Shown in pieces: positions 7,105-10,389 of a stretch of 10,389 nucleotides of DNA. Position 1 is the first letter of the stretch; each line of letters opens with the position of its first letter. The stretch is from B8-G4 sp033720735 (lineage in GTDB: Bacteria > Bacteroidota > Bacteroidia > Chitinophagales > Saprospiraceae), in assembly GCA_033720735.1 (NCBI GenBank), contig JAWWBX010000143.1, positions 1 to 10,389 of the forward strand. Direction: 5' to 3'. The notes under the pieces were generated by a model. The model was not told where the DNA came from, did not search any database, and saw nothing but the letters and a program-made list of their open reading frames with translations. Made by a program: the position numbers and the translations under genes.

Positions 7105-7220
7105 ATCTACGGGCGGCCTTCGCGCCCGGTGGGCTTGTGCCCACGAAGGATAAACAGGTAACTGCATAAACGGCGATGCCCCGCCCGGGCGCGCCGGTGG
7201 TCCCGGCTCAGCCGGGACCA
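7105..7220. repeat. GC-rich block of strong palindromes
   Basis: Successive perfect or near-perfect dyads: CGGGCG/CGCCCG (7110-7115 and 7123-7128); GTGGGC-TTGT-GCCCAC (7129-7144); palindrome CGCCCGGGCG (7182-7191) overlapping GGCGCGCC (7188-7195); and TGGTCCCGGCT-C-AGCCGGGACCA (7198-7220), an 11-bp stem. CCTTCG (7117-7122) can alternatively pair with CGAAGG (7144-7149) around the second hairpin. It may be a dispersed palindromic repeat or the 5' part of the structured RNA that follows. The hairpin at 7198-7220 is not followed by a T-run. Confidence 0.65.
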
Positions 7221-7916
7221 TTCACTGAAAGGTGCTCAAGTAACATGTGTAGTGGCAGCAGCAGAGGCATTCGCTGAGCTGTGAGCGCACATCCGGCCGG
7301 AAACGTCGTGACCCGGCCGGTGAGAGGGACGACCTCAACAGGGAAAGAGTCGTGCATGGTGCGAACCCGGTACAGGGGGTAGTGCTGTGTGAAAGAAGCA
7401 TACGATCCGTACCAGAAACGGCGGGGAGTGTATGTGTGTAGTGAGTAGGGAGGACAACCGAAAGCAGGTGGGCGATGGTACCTGAACTTTCCAAAAGGAA
7501 GCACGGTATACAACATCCAGCCTCGTCCATCAGGGCAACTAGCGATTAGCTCATGTAGAGCATCAGTTTAAGGAGCTGAGGGTTTGGGTTAGATTCCCAA
7601 ATCGCGAATCAAAAGCAGAAGGCTGGATGGCGCAGGACGCACAATCGTCTTATCCCTCTGGAATATGAGGGCGGTCAAGGCCCGCAAAGGCCCTGCCCGG
7701 AGGAAGCAAGTACGATCAAGGGTGAGGAGGCATCCTCTTTAGTCCGCAAGACACCTGGTCGAAACGTGAAATCATATGGTCCTGCGCAGTGTGGGCCCCG
7801 CCATCGCGGGGTGACGATGCTGCCTACCGGTACGTAAGTGTCGGTGTGTACTGAGAGGGAAACCTCAACCACAATGGCAGTGTGGTGCTTCACGTACTCA
7901 GAGTGCCTTTTTTAGA
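7221..7916 (+). ncRNA. Candidate large structured RNA (about 700 nt) of unrecognised family
   Basis: No frame here encodes a recognisable protein, but paired elements are dense: CCGGCCGG (7293-7300) with CCGGCCGG (7313-7320); CATCCAGCC (7514-7522) with GGCTGGATG (7621-7629), a 9-bp stem closing a 98-nt domain; CCCTC/GAGGG near 7655-7672; a small three-way junction, GGT/ACC (7721-7723, 7753-7755) enclosing GAGGA-GGCA-TCCTC and GTC-CGCAA-GAC; CCCCGC-CATC-GCGGGG (7796-7811); and GAGG-GAAA-CCTC (7855-7866), a GNRA tetraloop. It ends near TGCC plus six Ts at about 7907-7916, a possible terminator. Plus strand is preferred because the GNRA loop, the tRNA-like domain and the T-run all read that way. 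I do not recognise RNase P, tmRNA or a group II intron domain V. Size, branching and an embedded tRNA-like fold recall the GOLLD/ROOL style of giant bacterial RNAs; that is analogy only. Both ends are approximate. Confidence 0.4.
7540..7607 (+). ncRNA. tRNA-like domain inside the candidate large RNA (anticodon position AAG)
   Basis: Sixty-eight nucleotides fold with tRNA spacing. Acceptor TAGCGAT (7540-7546) pairs with ATCGCGA (7601-7607), 6 of 7. The linker is TA. D stem GCTC/GAGC (7549-7552, 7558-7561) has a 5-nt loop. Anticodon stem TCAGT/GCTGA (7563-7567, 7575-7579) carries loop TTAAGGA with the universal T33. The variable region is GGGT. T stem TTGGG/CCCAA (7584-7588, 7596-7600) has a 7-nt loop TTAGATT, close to the TTCRANN consensus. 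Departures from a working tRNA are a D loop too short and lacking GG, A instead of C in the T loop, no encoded CCA, and a Leu anticodon without the long variable arm of Leu tRNAs. It is therefore better called a mimic or decayed tRNA. The perfect 9-bp stem 7514-7522/7621-7629 encloses it. Confidence 0.5.
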
Positions 7917-8220
7917 TACCAACATGAGATTCCAGATTCCAGAGGGGACATTGAATGATCGTAGCGGTAGTCACGCGAAAAAGGGCTAACAGTAGCGAAT
8001 GCCAGACCTGTAACCCCGCAAAACACACTAGCAGGAGGCCCCCCGGACCGCCTGAAGGAGACCAGTTAGGGCATTCACTACCGCTCGCATCAAATCACAG
8101 GTTCCAGTCTCCAAATGCCCGACAATATCCCTTTGGAAATTGTGGGTTGGAAATGGACATTGGTCAACCTGCTGAGCATGTTCAGTATCTTTCACATTTG
8201 TAGCTAAAGAATATAGGATC
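7917..8220. other. Gap between candidate RNA and cyclase gene; possible promoter
   Basis: No gene is supported. Apart from the paired element at 7963-8085, it holds a short tandem AGATTCC AGATTCC (7928-7941). A weak promoter candidate is TTG (8160-8162) with TATCTTTC (8186-8193), which matches the TAnnTTTG box except for its last base; the spacing (23 bp) is longer than ideal. AGGA at 8215-8218 may be a weak ribosome-binding site for the cyclase, though it lies closer to the ATG than usual. Confidence 0.3.
7963..8085 (+). ncRNA. Small structured element upstream of the cyclase gene
   Basis: AGCGGTAGT (7963-7971) pairs perfectly with ACTACCGCT (8077-8085). Stacked directly inside on the 3' side, GGCATTC (8070-8076) pairs with GAATGCC (7997-8003), leaving a 25-nt 5' bulge. 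A third helix, CAGGAGG with CCGCCTG (8032-8038, 8048-8054, one mismatch), fills the interior. CTAAC (7986-7990) could pair with GTTAG (8065-8069) as a pseudoknot crossing the second helix. It ends 135 nt before the cyclase ATG, so it could be a leader element, a separate RNA, or the 3' part of the preceding one. No known riboswitch consensus was matched. Confidence 0.35.
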
Positions 8221-10293
8221 ATGGCACAAGCGCGCCGTCTGGCAGTCATCATGTTTACCGACATTGTCGGGTATACGGCGCTGATGGCCAAGGATGAGAC
8301 CACGGCCCTCGAAGTGCTCACCCGCAACCGGCAAATCCAGAAACTTCTGATCGAGCAGTACCGAGGAACATGGCTCAAAGAAATGGGAGATGGGGTGCTG
8401 GCATCTTTTGACAGTACTACGGATGCGCTCCGCTGCGCTGCCGGCATCATTCCTGCAGCCCGTGAAGAGGACATTGAACTCCGCATCGGCGTACATCTCG
8501 GAGAGGTTGTCTTCAGCGATGGTGATGTCTTTGGAGACGGCGTCAATATTGCTGCTCGTTTGGAAACCCTCGCTGTGCCGGGTAGCGTGCTCTTTACTGA
8601 TCAGGTGCTTCAGGACATTCGCAACAAGCCAGATCTAGCATCCGTATCCCTGGGCAAAGTCACCCTGAGGAATGTTGGAGAGCCGATCGGCATCCACGCA
8701 CTGGTAGCCCCGGACCTACATGTCCCGGATGCCCTTCCATCGTCTGTCACTGAAGACGGCCAGAACAAGCAGTTACTCACAAAGCCTTCCATTTTCCTCA
8801 TTGCGGGTGCGGTGTTGATCGTGCTGATCGCGTTGCTTGTGATAACACGAGACCAACCGGTCCAGGGTTTCGAGCGAGAATCAAGTGAACTACCGCGTGA
8901 TTCGCCACCGGCAGTGGCGACGATCCCATTTTCGAACATCTCTGGTGAGGAAACGACGGATTTTCTCGGTTTTGCCCTTGCAGACCAGGTCATCAACGCC
9001 TTATCCTATTTACAGGGCATCATCGTGCGTCCCTCCAGCTCAGTGCGCCGGTACGAGAATACGCGTGTCGATCCAACCACTGTGCGCGATGAACTCGCAG
9101 TGGACTACGTGCTGATGGGGCATTATCTGAAATCTCAAGACAGTCTCCGGCTCAATCTCGAACTTGTCGATGTGGTTGGGAATGATATTGTGTGGAGCGA
9201 AACGATGACAGCCAGTGCAACCAACACTTTTGAACTTCAGGATCTGGTGGCGCAGAGGGTCAGTGACGGCCTGTCGATCCGGTTTGCCAATGACCTGCAG
9301 GATCCGGTGGCAACGGATATTCCGGAAGATCCGCTGGCATATGAGTATTACCTCAGAAGTCTGGCGTGCGGAGCGTCGATCGAAGAGGACCGTCGGGCCG
9401 TGGCTCTGCTGAGACAGGCCATTCAAAGAGATACCTCGTTTGCGCCAGCCTATGGGGCATTGGGGTTTCGTCTGCATCAACTCGCAACGTACGATGATCG
9501 CTCTTCACGCAAAGTGGCCATCCAGGAAGTCCTTGACATTTACAACAAGGCGTTGGAACTCAATCCGAATTCCTTGAGAGTTCTGTCCAATTTGTCTTTC
9601 CTGAAAACCGAGCTCAATCAAAAGGAAGAAGCGATTGAACTCGCGCACCGCATGATTCGCATCAACCCGAATTTTGCCCAGGGCCATTTTGTACTTGCGT
9701 ATGCATTCCGATATGCCGGGATGCTGGAAGCTGCCATGGATGCCACCAGGCGCAGTCTTGCCCTGGATCCCCGTGACTTTCGTCTTCGATCCGGCGGGGT
9801 AGCATTCACGCTAGCCGGTCGTTATGAAGAAGCACTGGAGTATTTCTGGGCCCGGGATGGCAGTGGGTATACAGAGAGTTGGCGGGGATCTGTGTATCTG
9901 CGCATGGGAGAAGATGATGAGGCCCGTAAAGAACTCATGAAAGCTGCAGAGCTGGCATCTAACGGGATCATCGGTCTGTTCACCGATGCCATGCTGGCAG
10001 TCCTGGATGGCACCGAACAGCGTGTGGTCGCCGACGTCCGTACGGCCGGTGAGTCGATGGAAGACCCGGAGTCCATGTATTTCTATGGCGAGCTGTGTGT
10101 GCTGTTGGGTGATCATGCCGGAGGACTTGCACTGATCGACAGGGCGATTGAGAATGGCTATGCGCCGTATCCTGCGATGAAGGTTTCGCCTTTTTTCAGG
10201 GAGGTCCGCGAAACAACGGGCTATCAAGAAGTGCTTCAGAAAGCGCGTTCGGCACAGGAGACGTTTCGGCAGAGGCATCAACTGGCAGACTAG
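8221..10293 (+). CDS. Membrane class III adenylate cyclase with TolB/FlgO-like and TPR domains
   Basis: A complete 690-residue signalling protein. Residues 5-165 form a class III nucleotidyl cyclase domain that should make cAMP: metal-binding D14 (FTDIVGYT) and D57 (EMGDG), adenine-selecting K53 and D106 (FGDGVN), and transition-state N109 and R113 (VNIAAR). All expected catalytic residues are present. Residues 188-208 (KPSIFLIAGAVLIVLIALLV) are one transmembrane helix. Residues 231-355 (AVATIPFSNISGEETTDFLG...) match the TolB/FlgO-like domain often paired with such cyclases. Residues 395-575 hold TPR-type helical repeats, clearest at YNKALELNPN (441-450), HRMIRINPN (476-484) and TRRSLALDPRD (509-519). 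The cyclase should be cytosolic and the C-terminal part periplasmic, perhaps sensing through protein contacts. This layout is common in Bacteroidota, Balneolota and relatives. Ligand and effector are unknown. ATG 8221 is the only sensible start. Confidence 0.93.
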   Translation: MAQARRLAVIMFTDIVGYTALMAKDETTALEVLTRNRQIQKLLIEQYRGTWLKEMGDGVLASFDSTTDALRCAAGIIPAAREEDIELRIGVHLGEVVFSDGDVFGDGVNIAARLETLAVPGSVLFTDQVLQDIRNKPDLASVSLGKVTLRNVGEPIGIHALVAPDLHVPDALPSSVTEDGQNKQLLTKPSIFLIAGAVLIVLIALLVITRDQPVQGFERESSELPRDSPPAVATIPFSNISGEETTDFLGFALADQVINALSYLQGIIVRPSSSVRRYENTRVDPTTVRDELAVDYVLMGHYLKSQDSLRLNLELVDVVGNDIVWSETMTASATNTFELQDLVAQRVSDGLSIRFANDLQDPVATDIPEDPLAYEYYLRSLACGASIEEDRRAVALLRQAIQRDTSFAPAYGALGFRLHQLATYDDRSSRKVAIQEVLDIYNKALELNPNSLRVLSNLSFLKTELNQKEEAIELAHRMIRINPNFAQGHFVLAYAFRYAGMLEAAMDATRRSLALDPRDFRLRSGGVAFTLAGRYEEALEYFWARDGSGYTESWRGSVYLRMGEDDEARKELMKAAELASNGIIGLFTDAMLAVLDGTEQRVVADVRTAGESMEDPESMYFYGELCVLLGDHAGGLALIDRAIENGYAPYPAMKVSPFFREVRETTGYQEVLQKARSAQETFRQRHQLAD

Positions 10294-10359
10294 CCAGATT
10301 GTACTGCCGAACTCACTTTTTTCCGTGCCTTCAGTGTGTGGTCAAGTCTGGTACGCAAA

Positions 10360-10382
10360 GCACCTGACCCTTTCCAAGGTGC
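10360..10382. other. Small inverted repeat downstream of the cyclase
   Basis: GCACCT (10360-10365) pairs with AGGTGC (10377-10382), loop 11 nt. No T-run follows within the few bases left, so it is only a weak terminator candidate. A separate run of six Ts (10318-10323) lies 25 bp past the stop without a clear hairpin before it. Confidence 0.25.
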
Positions 10383-10389
10383 CGCATGC

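Noticed and set aside
7208..7530. Two overlapping 102-residue minus-strand frames
   Set aside because: Two frames open at once over a GC-rich paired region is expected by chance; neither shows a motif, and pairing evidence favours RNA.
7540..7607. Functional tRNA-Leu(AAG)
   Set aside because: D loop lacks the GG pair, T loop lacks C56, CCA is absent, and a Leu tRNA should have a long variable arm. Kept as tRNA-like only.
7221..7916. Group II intron, possibly ORF-less
   Set aside because: I looked for a GUGYG 5' end with matching domain I and for the conserved 34-nt domain V hairpin near the 3' end. GTGCG occurs at about 7359, but no domain V is visible and there is no reverse transcriptase. 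A covariance search would settle it.
7983..8072. Integron attC site
   Set aside because: GGGCTAAC and GTTAGGGC look like R''/R' boxes, but the inner arms do not pair, the full RYYYAAC/GTTRRRY consensus is not met, and no cassette or integrase is present.
7963..8085. Cobalamin or c-di-GMP riboswitch
   Set aside because: GAAGGAGACCAG faintly recalls the B12 box and ACGCGAAAAAGGGC recalls the start of the c-di-GMP-I aptamer, but the remaining conserved blocks of both are missing or out of order.

Overview
The window (10,389 bp, about 55% GC by eye) looks like chromosome from the Bacteroidota/Balneolota/Rhodothermota part of the tree. The reasons are indirect: weak or absent Shine-Dalgarno sites, one Bacteroidota-type -33/-7 promoter candidate, short palindromic and REP-like intergenic repeats of a style I associate with those phyla, and a cyclase-TolB-TPR signalling protein common there. 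No rRNA or other marker gene confirms this.

Left part (1-5485). Three minus-strand genes look like the lower half of a nucleobase/beta-amino-acid catabolic route. They are an mmsA-type CoA-acylating semialdehyde dehydrogenase (4016-5485), a class III PLP aminotransferase (2278-3627), and an NCS1 nucleobase/hydantoin symporter that runs off the left edge (1-1236). Together they fit uptake of uracil or hydantoin-like compounds, transamination of beta-alanine or 3-aminoisobutyrate to a semialdehyde, and oxidation to acetyl- or propionyl-CoA. Dehydrogenase, hydantoinase and ureidopropionase genes are not in the window. A Xre-RES toxin-antitoxin pair (1357-2240) sits on the opposite strand between aminotransferase and transporter, behind a 15-bp-stem palindrome and a repeated operator-like motif. 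The gap between mmsA and the aminotransferase is full of repeats, including an 83-bp direct repeat that carries the last codons of mmsA.

Middle part (5590-6384). A plus-strand gene, divergent from mmsA, encodes a probably exported protein that joins a four-cysteine metal-binding-like motif to a DJ-1/PfpI domain.

Non-coding part (6385-8220). About 1.8 kb has no convincing gene. It holds an AT-rich stretch, a block of strong GC-rich palindromes (7105-7220), a region of about 700 nt dense in hairpins and ending in a T-run (7221-7916), and a smaller paired element (7963-8085). Inside the 700-nt region, at 7540-7607, is a tRNA-shaped domain with all four arms, enclosed by a perfect 9-bp long-range stem. 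I read this as a candidate large structured RNA; it is the most unusual thing here.

Right part (8221-10293). A complete membrane class III adenylate cyclase with a TolB/FlgO-like domain and TPR repeats. The last ~95 bp contain no gene I can support.
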